NCBI GenBank assembly: GCA_903813345.2
Contig: CAIIXF020000001.1
Location: 16,015,915-16,079,914 of the forward strand
DNA length: 64,000 bases
Source: Owenia fusiformis
Lineage: Eukaryota > Annelida > Polychaeta > Sabellida > Oweniidae
Direction: 5' to 3'
In this document: one piece after another, positions 45,017 through 56,419 of the stretch
Numbering within the stretch: position 1 is the stretch's first letter
How the letters are laid out: the number at the start of each line of letters is the position of its first letter
The notes under the pieces: generated by a model
Database searches by the model: none
Told to the model about the DNA's origin: nothing
Seen by the model: the letters and a program-made list of their open reading frames with translations, nothing else
Position numbers and translations under genes: made by a program

Positions 45017-45203
45017 CAGGCCTGTAGCCAGGATTTGACAAGGGGGGTTCATTTTTTTTAAATTCCAGGGGGGTTCACATTTGACCATTTTGGCCCCCAC
45101 GTCATTAGAAAAGTGCTCAGAATGATGAAAACCTGAATTATTTTGAATTTTTTTGGCCAGACGGGTTTCACTCACACATACCCCCTCCCTAGCTATGGGC
45201 CTG
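45017..45203. mobile_element. MITE, CAGGCCYRTAGC family, copy 2
   Basis: 187 bp, CAGGCCTGTAGCCAGGATTT at the left and CAGGCCCATAGCTAGGGAGG at the right on the other strand. It is the same family as 8489-8682 in reverse orientation. A second, outer inverted pair (ACCATGAGC / GCTCATGGT) brackets it at 44983 and 45243. Confidence 0.75.
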
Positions 45204-45944
45204 AGCTTGCTGAAACATATAGCCATGTGCCTTAGCCGAGCAAGCTCATGGTATCATGAGATCTGACTAATAACTGTGTGAAATGAGAATTTGTATTACA
45301 AATCACAGCAAACATCTACAGATCACGAAAAATAACACAGCTCCATCTTTTAACTATTAAGGGAATGAAGTCTATATTTCATCCATATCCATTTGAATTA
45401 AGAAAACTTACATGTGAGATGTGACCAGGTTATGAAATGATGTTTTCAAGTTTTATTTGTACATGAATGATTTTATGATATCTCTAGGTTAAATAGGACC
45501 TGACTGAATAGCCATAACCTATATCATCTCTACCTTTTCTTATTCAAAACTGTAATACAGACACATTTCACAGTATAATAAAATGTGAAATAATTTCAAA
45601 TCATTTCTGATGAAAGCTCTAACCCAAGTTGTTGAATGTCTTTATTTTGACCCTCTTAAATAATAACATCATTTTTTTTATCTCATTTTCAAGCTAATTG
45701 AAAGTGGGATTAAAACAGAAAATATTTTGCAAAACATGATAAAACAAAACATGACAAAACAAGATACCTTGATGACAGACTTCTTACAGAACTGAATTTT
45801 ATTTACTTTGATGGCACATTTATTATATAATTGACTTGCATTAACTTGGATGGGGGGTGCCTTTTAAAATACATAAAATAAAAAAGAAACATTTTAGATG
45901 CCTTGATGCCAAATCCCTTATTTAATTAAGTGACTTGTTCTTAC
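45204..45944 (-). other. Intron part, no feature
   Basis: Nothing recognised. Confidence 0.5.
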
Positions 45945-46003
45945 CTTCATAGCTGGCCCCTTGATACTGCAGGCCCTGTTCTGGCATAACTGAATTTCCT
46001 CAT
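45945..46003 (-). CDS. PLEKHG5: PLEKHG5-like exon: first Cys pair
   Basis: 59 bp; two bases complete an Asp codon begun by a phase-1 first exon, and it ends in phase 0. Acceptor TTATTTGCAG, donor GTAAG. It encodes EEIQLCQNRACSIKGPAMK, leading directly into ICHHSDC of the next exon. The Cys-x4-Cys pair plus the following cluster would complete a zinc-type module. The upstream intron keeps only 30 bp before the LTR element at 46034, so its branch point must now come from inserted DNA. Confidence 0.85.
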
Positions 46004-46033
46004 CTGCAAATAAAGTAAAAGAAAAAATAAAGG

Positions 46034-46772
46034 TGTAGAATAGTATAAACTAGTAATTTGGTATGTTTTCAGTAAGAACTCCTCCCCCGTCAAGTTAGAG
46101 AAGTAAGTAGAGACTCAAGTCAAGACTCAAGTCAAGATAAAGACACAGTCAAGTCAAAGTCAAGGCACAGAACAATTAAAAGTCAAGGCACAGAACAATT
46201 TGCAAGCCAAAGTCAAGGCACAGAACAATTGTACCTTCACGATTAGAAGGCAAAGGCACAGAAGTTCTTAGAGATATAGAATCAGCGTATATGTTCATTA
46301 GTGATTAAAGTGAGATAGATACTTTGTGTTCTTAGTTGATTAACAATTAAAGTGAGAAAGAGACTCATTGAAGAAGTGGTGAAGTTATTATAATTAAAGT
46401 GAGATAGAGTTTAAGATAGTTAAGGTTATTAAGATAGATTTGTGTATGTTTGATTGACCAGTCAGGTAGACACAATGTCATTGTTAGGTACAATATCAGC
46501 AATAGCAAGGGAATTCCATGATTCAAGAAGGGTGAGTTAGATAAGTGGAAAATATTGAAGAAGCAAATTAAGAGAAGATCATATTGGGAGCAAAGACGCT
46601 TGGGACTACGAAAGAGTAAATACAGAATTAAGAAGAAGTGTATATTCATAATTAAGGAAGTTGAGTACAAACCAAATTAGAACATTTGAAGTGATAGTAC
46701 ATTACATGAGGTAGCTTCTGGTCAACACCCCAGGCGAGAACAGAGTCAGTAGGTAAGATAACACTCTTTTAT
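46034..46772 (+). repeat. Left LTR of the Gypsy element
   Basis: 739 bp, starts TGTAGAATAGTATAAAC and ends CACTCTTTTAT. The LTR holds short internal repeats of GTCAAGGCACAGAACAATT at about 46149-46230. Confidence 0.93.
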
Positions 46773-46785
46773 ATTGGTGGCAGTA

Positions 46786-49700
46786 ATGGCAGACGCAAAC
46801 GCGCCTCACGAGGGGAATGAAGCAGACCCAGTACAGCCTCAAGGGGGTCAACAGGGGAATCCAGGTCGGGAATATAGGAAAGCAGTTACCCCTAGGGCAT
46901 TTGATGCAGGTTCAGCATCCTGGGATACATGGTTGAAGCATTTTGATAGAGTTTCTGCGGCGAATAACTGGCCTGATGCTACTAAGGTGATCATGCTTGG
47001 AACAGTAATTTCCGGGAAGGTGTTGGAGGAATACGAACGGCTATTAGATGAGATGGAAGATATGTCATATGCTGACCTAGCCAAGGCAATTGGGAAGGAG
47101 ATTAAGCCCACGAGGAAGATTGCAATGGACAAGTACCTGGCAATGGTTATTGGTACCGACTCTCCAAAAGCATTTTTCTCTAAACTTTGGGACCAGTCAA
47201 AGCTCGTATATCCTGCGGATGAAGTTGGTAATGCAGCAAGACTGATATTAGTGAAAACACAATTCTTACAGGCTTTACCCTCCAATCTAGTGGAAGATGT
47301 GGCCAAACAGACGGATATCCAGGCACTGGCCAAAGATGAACTACTAACAGCAGTTACTAGGGTATGGGAAGCTACGCGGCAGAGTAAAACTACCACAGAT
47401 AAAGCAGTAGTAGGGGCAGTAGGGGGTGTATCGGAAGACAGAATGACTAAACTGGAATCGGAAATTCAAGAACTGAAACAGTTGATGGTTACGTCAATGT
47501 CTATTAAGGGTGAAGGTAGAAATAATCATGTAGAACCCCAACAGTCATCGCAGCAATCACAGCCGAGGCGATGTTATAATTGTGATAAGCCAGGCCATAT
47601 AGCAAAGGATTGTTGGTCACGGAAGGAGATGCAGCCCAGGAGACCATTGCGGTGCTTTAATTGTTCTGGGACTGGACATATGGCAAGGGATTGTCCCTCG
47701 CCCAAGCAAAGCAAATCAGTTGGGAATACTTCTCAACAGAGTGATTCTACAGAGGCTGATGGAAGTAAGTCTCAGAAGATAGCAGCAATAGATGCCCCAT
47801 CTCCATCAGCCTTGCTTATACGGGTTGGTATTGGTACTTGTCAGCCAGACCAATGGATGATGTGGATGATTGATACAGGGGCTAAGATATCGGTTGTTGA
47901 TCATGTCACGTACAAAATGCAACTTGCGGATTATGCACTTGATACAACTGGATCTTCAATTGATTGTGTATCTGCAGATGGTTCTGGTATCAGTGTGCTG
48001 GGGAAGGTGTCTATTACTTTGTGGTTTGGTGAGAGAAAGCTTACTCAACCCATATATGTGATTCAGGGTGCGACTAGAACAGCTCTACTAGGTCAGGACG
48101 TCCTCAGTCAGTTTTCATGTTGGAGTGTCAAGAAGAAAGAAAGAGTCATAGTTTTGGATGAAGAGAGGATGGACCTATGTGAAGCCCCCAGTTCGCTGAA
48201 CAAAGTGTGCAATGTTTCATTGGCTGCGGATGTTATTGTTCCTGGAGAAAGTATGTCTTGGGTAGAAGCCAAACTGCCAGAGCGCATTCACGGTGTTTCA
48301 GGAATATTTACTCCAGATGATCATCTTTCAAGAAAGAAGCACATATTAGCAGCAAAAGGTCTTTGCAGGACAGATGCCCTCAAATGCTCAGTGCAAGTGA
48401 AAGTGATGAATCCAGAATCTACACCCAGGCCACTGTATAAAGGAACTAAAATGGGAATATTTTCACCTGCTGCATTGCAGGACTATGAAAAGGTTTATGA
48501 TCCATTTGGGGAGGAGTTACAGGGTAGCAATACCTTGCCAATATGGAACACCATCCAACAAGTATCAGTGGAGCCTAATTTATTTACTGAGGCCCGAGAT
48601 TGCTGGAGGGGAGAAGTAAATCATCTCTCAAATGAGCAGGTGGAGGAACTCATGACAACTTTAGATGAGTATGAGGAAATATTTTCAAAAACTGAAGGAG
48701 ATCTCGGGAACACATCTTTGATCAAGCATCGCATTGAATTAAAAAGTGATAAAGTGATTCATCGTCGACCATACCGTTATAGTCCAAAAGAAATGGAGAT
48801 TATTGATGCTGAGGTGGAGAAGTTGCTAGATAATGGTGTAATACAGCCATCAGTTTCACCATATTCGTCACCAGTATTGCTTGTACCAAAGAAAGGGGGT
48901 AAATGGAGATTTTGCCATGATAGTCGATTTTTGAATGATGAAACAGTAGACCAGCATTACCCCATACCATTGATTCAGGATGCCATAGATGGTCTTGCTG
49001 ATGCTATGTACTTTACAACGCTCGACGCCACAAGTGGGTATCACCAGGTGACTTTAGATGAAAAGAGTAGGCAGTATACAGCATTTTCTACACGAACTGG
49101 GCATTGGGAATTTGTGCGAATGCCTTTTGGACTCAAGGGAGCTCCTCACACATTTCAGAGGTTGATGGGGCTAGTAATGAAGGGCCTGACACATACAGAG
49201 GTGCTGGTTTACATGGATGACGTGGTTGTCTTCTCTAAGACATTTGAGGGTCATATCAGAGCCCTGCGTAAAGTTTTTGAGAGACTTAGACAACACAACA
49301 TTCGCCTAAACCCTAAGAAATGTAAATTCTGTCAAGAATCTGTATTGTATTTGGGTTATTTGGTAGACAACAAAGGAGTTCGACCCAATCCAGAAGCAGT
49401 GAGAGTTATCAATGAGTTACCAGTGCCTACAACAGTTGCTCAAGTTCAAAGGTTCCTTGGAAAAGTGAACTACTATAGAAGGTTCATAAAGGACATGGCC
49501 TCAATAGCAAAACCCCTATATGATGCTGTCAAGACTGGGAAGGAACATAGAAAAAGGGACATATCCTTGTCTGTTGCTCAAATTACGGCATTTCAAAGTT
49601 TGAAGGACATTCTGATCTCCTATGATGTCATGGCATATCCAAGATTTGATAGACCTTTTATTGTTGACACTGACGCATCTTCTCATGCACTGGGAGCAAG

Positions 49701-51942
49701 TATTTCCCAAAAGGATGATAGTGGTCAGGAAAGACCAGTGCATCATGCATCGACAACACTAAGCAAAGAACAAAAAAACTATTCAACAACTGAGAGAGAG
49801 TGCCTTGCGTTAGTGTTTGCAGTCCAACAATTTAGACAGTATCTTCATGGTACAAAATTTGTATTTAGAACGGATCATAATCCATTGACTTGGCTAAGAA
49901 AAGTGAAGGAACCAAAGGGTCGATGGGCCAGATGGCTCATGCTTTTGGAAGAGTTCCCTTATGAGATTCAGTACAGAAAAGGTACGCAGCATGACAATGC
50001 AGATTTTTTGTCAAGACTAGAAGACCAGAAGGATCTCTCTGCTCCTACCAAGTCAAGAGGTACTCAGACAGGAAATACAGAAAATGTAGCTCCAGACACA
50101 CAGCTTCAGAAGGTAGAAGTGAAGATACCAGACATTTCCTGTACACATCCTACATTGGTGACTAAGGAGGTCATACCTGGATGCAACATAGACAGCAGAC
50201 CTAGTGAAGTGGCAACAGATAAGAATGTAGAGGAGAAGAAGAATATGAGTGTGGAACAGGAAGTTAATCCCAACAATGAAAGGATACAAGAATTTCAGTC
50301 CATGTTGAATTCAACAGTTCTCAAGCAAGATCAAAGAAATGATGCAGTCATTGGCCCAGTAATTAAGTGTCTTGATGGGGAGGAGCCTGAGTCTTCATTA
50401 GAGAAGAGTGACCGACAAGTGAAATGGCTTTATGGACAAAGGAAGTTATTGGAAATAATAAATGGGATATTGTACAGGAAGATATCAAGAAAGGAAGGAC
50501 TTAAACCCATCCTGCAAATAGTTCTACCTTTATGTTGGAGGGAACTTGTTCTGGAAGAATTACATGACAGCGTGATGTCTGGGCATTTGGGAACAGAGAG
50601 AACAGCAGAGAGAGTTCGTCTGAGGTTTTACTGGTGTGGTTATCTGAAGGATGTTGAAACGTGGTGTAAGAGTTGTGTGGAGTGCCAAAAGAGGCACATG
50701 CCTCAAGCTAAAATGAAAGCGCCGTTAACAAACATCCCAGTGGAGGGACGTCCTTTCGAAGAGATCGCTTTAGATTTTGTTGAGCTTGAACCCACTCCGA
50801 GGGGAAACCGTTATGCTATGGTAGTTCAGGATTATTTCACGAAATGGGTGGAGGGTTATCCAATGAAAGATATAAAGACAGAACGAGCAGCCTCTATTTT
50901 GGTGCGTGAATGGCTCAGCAGATTTGGATGTCCAGTTTCAATAAACTCAGACCAGGGGACGCAGTTCGAATCTAAACTCTTTAAGGAACTATGTCGTATC
51001 ATTGAGTGTAAGAAGAGGCGCACTTCGGCATACCATCCAAGAACAGATGGGATGGTTGAGAGGGCAAACAGGAGCTTGATCAGCATTCTATCAAAATATG
51101 CGGTGGAAGAAAGAGACTGGGACTTGAAATTACCGTTGGCGCTATTTGCCTACAGGACAAGTGTCCATACTTCAACAGGATTTTCTCCATTTATGCTGGC
51201 TTTCGGGAGGGAAGCCCATGTACCTTTGGATTGGATTGTAGGAGAGAGTTTCCCATGTGAAAAAATGTCCACACAGAAGTGGGTAAACACCTTTCAACAG
51301 GACATGAGGAAAGTCTACAAATCAGTACAACAGAACATTGGAACTGCACAGCATAGACAAAAGGTGAATTATGACAAGGATGTGAAAGGAAAGTATATAC
51401 AATACAAAGCAGGAGACAAGATAATGCTATATGACCCCACAGCCAGAGGTAAAGAAGGTAAACTTCATAATCCTTGGATTGGGCCATGTGTCATAAGAGA
51501 TAGGACAAGCCCAGTCACTTTCCGAGTCAAGCTACCTGGTGGACGACTGATCCATGTGAATTATGACCGGCTTAAGAAATTTGTTGACAGAAGACTGTGC
51601 CAGGGCAACAAACAAAATGTTCCTACAGAAGATCAGAATGTACCAGATGTTTTGTCAAGTCAAGAACCAGTAGAAGGGGATAATGACGAAGTAGACAGTG
51701 AGTGGGATGAAGAGTCACAAAATCATCATTTGATAGGTAATGGTGACCGAGAGATATCAGACTCTGAGTCTGGTTCATCCATGGGAGATGAACCATCAGA
51801 TATCTCAGCTCCAGAGGATGACTTCAGCTGGGAACCAGATGAGCTACCTTATAATGACCATGGGTACAGTGAGAAGTTTCCTAGGCATTATTGTGATGTA
51901 GATCCTTCAAACATACTTCCCAGAGGATCACGTCGGAAGTAG
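46786..51942 (+). CDS. Gypsy gag-pol polyprotein
   Basis: One open frame of 1,718 codons from ATG at 46786; gag and pol are fused without a frame change. Parts in order: gag core; two CCHC zinc knuckles ([14 protein letters not shown] and [14 protein letters not shown], about 47570-47695); aspartic protease ([12 protein letters not shown], about 47865); reverse transcriptase ([21 protein letters not shown] at about 49210); RNase H ([10 protein letters not shown], about 49670); integrase with its His/Cys finger (about 50570-50690) and catalytic core ([11 protein letters not shown], about 50950); a GPY/F-type module ([14 protein letters not shown]); and an acidic tail. It looks whole. No envelope frame follows. 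Confidence 0.95.
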   Translation: MADANAPHEGNEADPVQPQGGQQGNPGREYRKAVTPRAFDAGSASWDTWLKHFDRVSAANNWPDATKVIMLGTVISGKVLEEYERLLDEMEDMSYADLAKAIGKEIKPTRKIAMDKYLAMVIGTDSPKAFFSKLWDQSKLVYPADEVGNAARLILVKTQFLQALPSNLVEDVAKQTDIQALAKDELLTAVTRVWEATRQSKTTTDKAVVGAVGGVSEDRMTKLESEIQELKQLMVTSMSIKGEGRNNHVEPQQSSQQSQPRRCYNCDKPGHIAKDCWSRKEMQPRRPLRCFNCSGTGHMARDCPSPKQSKSVGNTSQQSDSTEADGSKSQKIAAIDAPSPSALLIRVGIGTCQPDQWMMWMIDTGAKISVVDHVTYKMQLADYALDTTGSSIDCVSADGSGISVLGKVSITLWFGERKLTQPIYVIQGATRTALLGQDVLSQFSCWSVKKKERVIVLDEERMDLCEAPSSLNKVCNVSLAADVIVPGESMSWVEAKLPERIHGVSGIFTPDDHLSRKKHILAAKGLCRTDALKCSVQVKVMNPESTPRPLYKGTKMGIFSPAALQDYEKVYDPFGEELQGSNTLPIWNTIQQVSVEPNLFTEARDCWRGEVNHLSNEQVEELMTTLDEYEEIFSKTEGDLGNTSLIKHRIELKSDKVIHRRPYRYSPKEMEIIDAEVEKLLDNGVIQPSVSPYSSPVLLVPKKGGKWRFCHDSRFLNDETVDQHYPIPLIQDAIDGLADAMYFTTLDATSGYHQVTLDEKSRQYTAFSTRTGHWEFVRMPFGLKGAPHTFQRLMGLVMKGLTHTEVLVYMDDVVVFSKTFEGHIRALRKVFERLRQHNIRLNPKKCKFCQESVLYLGYLVDNKGVRPNPEAVRVINELPVPTTVAQVQRFLGKVNYYRRFIKDMASIAKPLYDAVKTGKEHRKRDISLSVAQITAFQSLKDILISYDVMAYPRFDRPFIVDTDASSHALGASISQKDDSGQERPVHHASTTLSKEQKNYSTTERECLALVFAVQQFRQYLHGTKFVFRTDHNPLTWLRKVKEPKGRWARWLMLLEEFPYEIQYRKGTQHDNADFLSRLEDQKDLSAPTKSRGTQTGNTENVAPDTQLQKVEVKIPDISCTHPTLVTKEVIPGCNIDSRPSEVATDKNVEEKKNMSVEQEVNPNNERIQEFQSMLNSTVLKQDQRNDAVIGPVIKCLDGEEPESSLEKSDRQVKWLYGQRKLLEIINGILYRKISRKEGLKPILQIVLPLCWRELVLEELHDSVMSGHLGTERTAERVRLRFYWCGYLKDVETWCKSCVECQKRHMPQAKMKAPLTNIPVEGRPFEEIALDFVELEPTPRGNRYAMVVQDYFTKWVEGYPMKDIKTERAASILVREWLSRFGCPVSINSDQGTQFESKLFKELCRIIECKKRRTSAYHPRTDGMVERANRSLISILSKYAVEERDWDLKLPLALFAYRTSVHTSTGFSPFMLAFGREAHVPLDWIVGESFPCEKMSTQKWVNTFQQDMRKVYKSVQQNIGTAQHRQKVNYDKDVKGKYIQYKAGDKIMLYDPTARGKEGKLHNPWIGPCVIRDRTSPVTFRVKLPGGRLIHVNYDRLKKFVDRRLCQGNKQNVPTEDQNVPDVLSSQEPVEGDNDEVDSEWDEESQNHHLIGNGDREISDSESGSSMGDEPSDISAPEDDFSWEPDELPYNDHGYSEKFPRHYCDVDPSNILPRGSRRK

Positions 51943-52049
51943 AAACCTATAATGTATTAGACAAAATGTGTTATAGTTAGATTTCCATTATAGTTAAAGT
52001 TACCTAGTATAAAGTTAAAGTATTAAGTTTAGATCTAGGGAGGGAGGAG

Positions 52050-52788
52050 TGTAGAATAGTATAAACTAGTAATTTGGTATGTTTTCAGTAAGAACTCCTC
52101 CCCCGTCAAGTTAGAGAAGTAAGTAGAGACTCAAGTCAAGACTCAAGTCAAGATAAAGACACAGTCAAGTCAAAGTCAAGGCACAGAACAATTAAAAGTC
52201 AAGGCACAGAACAATTTGCAAGCCAAAGTCAAGGCACAGAACAATTGTACCTTCACGATTAGAAGGCAAAGGCACAGAAGTTCTTAGAGATATAGAATCA
52301 GCGTATATGTTCATTAGTGATTAAAGTGAGATAGATACTTTGTGTTCTTAGTTGATTAACAATTAAAGTGAGAAAGAGACTCATTGAAGAAGTGGTGAAG
52401 TTATTATAATTAAAGTGAGATAGAGTTTAAGATAGTTAAGGTTATTAAGATAGATTTGTGTATGTTTGATTGACCAGTCAGGTAGACACAATGTCATTGT
52501 TAGGTACAATATCAGCAATAGCAAGGGAATTCCATGATTCAAGAAGGGTGAGTTAGATAAGTGGAAAATATTGAAGAAGCAAATTAAGAGAAGATCATAT
52601 TGGGAGCAAAGACGCTTGGGACTACGAAAGAGTAAATACAGAATTAAGAAGAAGTGTATATTCATAATTAAGGAAGTTGAGTACAAACCAAATTAGAACA
52701 TTTGAAGTGATAGTACATTACATGAGGTAGCTTCTGGTCAACACCCCAGGCGAGAACAGAGTCAGTAGGTAAGATAACACTCTTTTAT
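52050..52788 (+). repeat. Right LTR of the Gypsy element
   Basis: 739 bp, matching the left LTR throughout as far as I compared by eye. Followed by the target duplication AAAGG. Confidence 0.93.
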
Positions 52789-52923
52789 AAAGGTACAGCT
52801 AAGAGTACAGTTACAATAAGATGTACAGATACAGTTACAATTACAGGTCCCTCAGGTAGATATGCATATCTCCCTCTGGATAAACCCCATATCCAAAACT
52901 TCCCAGTACATAACCCTTATGTA

Positions 52924-53040
52924 TTGGATTGTTATGTACTGAATTGTATTGCATGAATTGTACTTAATTAACTTAATTGTATTATCATGAATTGTACTTA
53001 ATTGATTTAATTGTATTATCATGGATTGTACTTAATATTG
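52924..53040. repeat. Short tandem repeat, about 33 bp, three units
   Basis: Repeats of GAATTGTACTTAATT plus AATTGTATTATCATG. It lies just right of the LTR element, after a short 52794-52923 stretch with GTACAG repeats. Confidence 0.7.
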
Positions 53041-54168
53041 CATAATAGCCAATTATATTACACTGCTTTAAATTGTATTGCATTATCATTTATACATTAT
53101 CTACTTAACTATATAATCATTGCCTAGTACTAGTAATATACCTGGTATTGATATTAAAACTAAGGGATGTTGCCTTGCCCCATAGTGGTATCTATCCCTA
53201 GTGGGTCCCCACTCAAACATAGGCTTATTTCCACCCTTATCAGAACGTCCTGTTGGCGAACTTGGCCAAAAATGTCCAAACATCTTAAATTTTCAATTAT
53301 TTGGCACATTTGCAAAAGCAAACAGCATTTTTGTGAAATTAATCCACTGTCAATAAGCTGCTCTGTGTAATATACAATGATTAATCCACTTTGCAAAATA
53401 GTTTATACACACTGTTATTTGGCATCTAACTAATCCTTTTTGGCTTTTTAAGGTGGTAATCCACTGCATTTTAATAATGTCCATATTAATCAGTTATTGA
53501 ATTTTGAAATTGACAAAATAACTTCCTCATATTTCACAATTAAGTTTTTAAACTCGTAATCTCTGTCAATCTGTGTTATTCTAATTGGCCTATTTGATCC
53601 ATCATACTCTATGTTAAAGCAATATTGACTAAATTCTTAATCCAACAGTTCATGTCTGCGTAAATTCAATTCTAAGAATTTAATTCAAGAGAAAAGTAAT
53701 TGTTGAACATATCGTGCATATTTCTCGCTATTTATAATCAATGCAGATTGCGGATCAAAGTTTATGTCTTATTTTAATATATCACTGCAATAAACTTGAA
53801 TCTTTTATCGATTTAGTTCAACTCTACAGTCTGTCTTATCTAAAATGTGTTGAAATAACTGATAGTGCATTTCACAAAAGTGAGATCTTAAAAAGTGAAA
53901 ATACAACTTTGACCCCTGAAGGTTCAATTTTGCTGATCCAAAGTCACAATAACTTAGTGAATGACTGATATGACAAAATAGATCACAATTCAAATAATGA
54001 CATTATCTCAAATTTCTCCGAGTAATAGGTTTAAATAAATGCAAAACCAAATTCAGAACAATATTGTTCTGAAGGTTAAATAAACAATACAAATTGCATC
54101 ATTAATTGAATCCCAGTCTCGATGAGGAAACTAAAATATGGTATTTTAGTCTCAAGATTGAAGTCATA
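53041..54168 (-). other. Intron part, no feature
   Basis: Overlapping frames on both strands at 53101-53396 and 53741-53993 have no splice or start support. Confidence 0.5.
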
Positions 54169-54296
54169 AACAAGGCATTAACATGCAAAATGCCACCACC
54201 TGCCATTTCTAGCTGATGCCAATCGCCAAACACCAAGTCCACCATCCACAAAAAAGTTGGGCAATATGTCACCACTTGTGATGGTGACATAAAAAC
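54169..54296 (+). repeat. 140-bp hairpin repeat family copy
   Basis: AACAAGGCATTAACATGCAA at the left; the right end has ATGTCACCACTTGTGATGGT followed by GACAT, which folds on itself. Confidence 0.85.
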
Positions 54297-55190
54297 CAGT
54301 ACAATCAAATAGCAATTAGCATCTGATATGGACAATGGGCTGAATTACTGAAAAGTATTATGACATAAATGATATATTTGTCACTATCAAGCGTTCCATT
54401 TTATGATTGGTCAAACCTGGGTCACATGACACAGGAAAACAGACAGTATTCACCAGTCAAGTTTTAATGGAGCAGGGGTAATGAGTATCGCAACATACTC
54501 CCAAAAATTGATAGTTCCTGCTCCAGCTTGTGATATAGAAGGAATATTTCATTCTATTTTTTGTATACCTGTGGCACTTTTTCAAGGTCGGATATTCCAC
54601 GTTCCGTAACATGTGAAAGATTCACTGTTATTCAACTTAATAGAATGAAGTATTTGTGAAGAGCTGCACGTCTTTCTTGAGGTACTCCTGACACTCAAAA
54701 TTATAGAATTAACTTGAGACTCACATACATAATACCAACCTCAGAACCAAGTAAAGCATTTATTTCTGAAAAGGTATTCATGTATAGAAATTCTGATTCA
54801 TCAGACCCCCTCTTGTCTATTACTCGTGAGCGCCTCAAGACCCTTTTTACAGAAAGTCTAGTGAATGCTGTGGAAATGTTTACGTAAAGAAATTCAAATA
54901 TTCTCCCTACAATTCTTTTCAACTTGAACTTTCAAATTTCATTGCAATGCGGCCTGTTTGCTTCACTTTTGGATTTTTGTATTCTTAACTATAATTTTGT
55001 AAAAAAAAAATCTGCTCATTAAATCGTTCTGTTTCTCAAGCAGCATAACTGGGGAGAATGAGATGGCAAACTTGATCATGATGGTAATGTTCTCAGATAG
55101 CTTAACAAAAATTATCTGCAATTCTAACTCTTCAAAATCGAATATCTTAATTCCCTTTCTAATACATTCATTTTACTTAATTAATAGAGA
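54297..55190 (-). other. Intron part, no feature
   Basis: A start-plus-donor pair near 54565-54605 is in the wrong phase for the next exon and is not called. Nothing else recognised. Confidence 0.5.
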
Positions 55191-55980
55191 GATTTATTTA
55201 CTAATCTATTGTCTAATGTAGAAATTTGTTTAATAATCTATAGTCTAATGTAGAGATTTATTTACTAATCTATAGTCTAATGTAGAAATTTGTTTAATAA
55301 TCTATAGTCTAATGTAGAGATTTGTTTAATAATCTATAGTCTAATGTAGGGAATTGTTTACTAATCTATAGTCTAATGTAGGGAATTGTTTACTAATCTA
55401 TAGTCTAATGTAGAGATTTGTTTAATAATCTATAGTCTAATGTAGAGATTTGATTAATAATCTATAGTCTAATGTAGGGAATTGTTTACTAATCTATAGT
55501 CTAATATAGAGATTTGTTTAATAATCTATAGTCTAATGTAGAGATTTGTTTAATAATCTATAGTCTAATATAGGGAATTGTTTACTAATCTATAGTCTAA
55601 TGTAGATATTTGTTTACTAATCTATAGTCAAATATAGAGATAATCTATAGTCTAATGTAGGGAATTGTTTACTAATCTATAGTCTAATGTAGAGATTTGT
55701 TTAATAATCTATAGTCTAATGTAGAGATTTGATTAATAATCTATAGTCTAATGTAGGGAATTGTTTACTAATCTATAGTCTAATGTAGAGATTTGTTTAA
55801 TAATCTATAGTCTAATGTAGAGATTTGTTTAATAATCTATAGTCTAATATAGGGAATTGTTTACTAATCTATAGTCTAATGTAGATATTTGTTTACTAAT
55901 CTATAGTCAAATATAGAGATATGTTTACTAATCTATAGTCTAATGTAGAAATTTGTTTACTAATCTATAGTCTAATATAC
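55191..55980. repeat. 32-bp minisatellite, about 24 units
   Basis: Units of AATCTATAGTCTAATGTAGA plus GATTTGTTTA. Variants (GGGAATTGTTTACT, GATATTTGTTTACT) recur in the same order around 55440-55640 and 55730-55920. This shows a block duplication within the array. Confidence 0.95.
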
Positions 55981-56379
55981 TTAAGCTCTGACCTTAATGG
56001 TAATCGCTGAATGGTCCCCCAACCATGAAACCTTACTTGCACTTGTGCTGATGTTCAAATGTTTGTAGTGGGAGGGGGAAGCAATTACTATAAGAGTTGA
56101 CAGAAAAAAATTGTTTCAATTCTAGAATATTTTGGGCTCAAATGTACTTTATATTTGAGGAAAAGTAAAGATTTTTACACAAATGTATTCATTTTTCAAT
56201 AATTATGGTAACCATATTTATCATTTGAAAGAACATTTTTCCCTATTTTTGCTTTTGAAGCTTTATTAGCTACTTCATCAATTGAATACATTGGTAGGTT
56301 AACTGTACACATACTGCTTGCAATTTTGTCACTCCCAAAAGATCTGATTCTGCCTTTAAAGTAGAATTTACATTCTTAC
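55981..56379 (-). other. Intron part, no feature
   Basis: Nothing recognised. Confidence 0.5.
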
Positions 56380-56419
56380 CTCCAACTACAAATACATCAT
56401 CTTCACTCTCATTATCCAT
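56380..56419 (-). CDS. Candidate first exon (MDNESEDDVFVVG)
   Basis: ATG at 56419, 13 codons, then a consensus donor GGAG/GTAAGA in phase 1. Joined to the exon at 45945-46003 it reads MDNESEDDVFVVG-D-EEIQLCQ. Short and strongly acidic. The donor quality and the phase match are the evidence; there is no homology. Confidence 0.5.

Larger units (their letters stand above)
46034..52788 (+). mobile_element. Ty3/Gypsy LTR retrotransposon, whole-looking
   Basis: Two LTRs of 739 bp each, a primer-binding-type sequence just inside the left LTR (TGGTGGCAGTAATGG at 46775), a single gag-pol reading frame, and a polypurine tract AGGGAGGGAGGAG at 52037-52049 before the right LTR. The 5-bp target duplication AAAGG lies at 46029-46033 and 52789-52793. 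The LTRs agree at every stretch I compared, so the insertion is young. No breaks seen. It is oriented opposite to the host gene and lies in its intron, 30 bp upstream of a splice acceptor. Confidence 0.95.

Noticed and set aside
46365-46670. 101-codon minus-strand frame, repeated at 52381-52686
   Set aside because: It is the same stretch of both LTRs; Leu/Ile-rich with no start or splice support. Not a gene.
46848-51487. Minus-strand frames within the LTR element
   Set aside because: Shadows of the gag-pol frame.
54565-54605. Start plus donor (MLRNVEYPTLKKCH)
   Set aside because: Ends in phase 2, which does not fit the acceptor at 46003 or at 22565.
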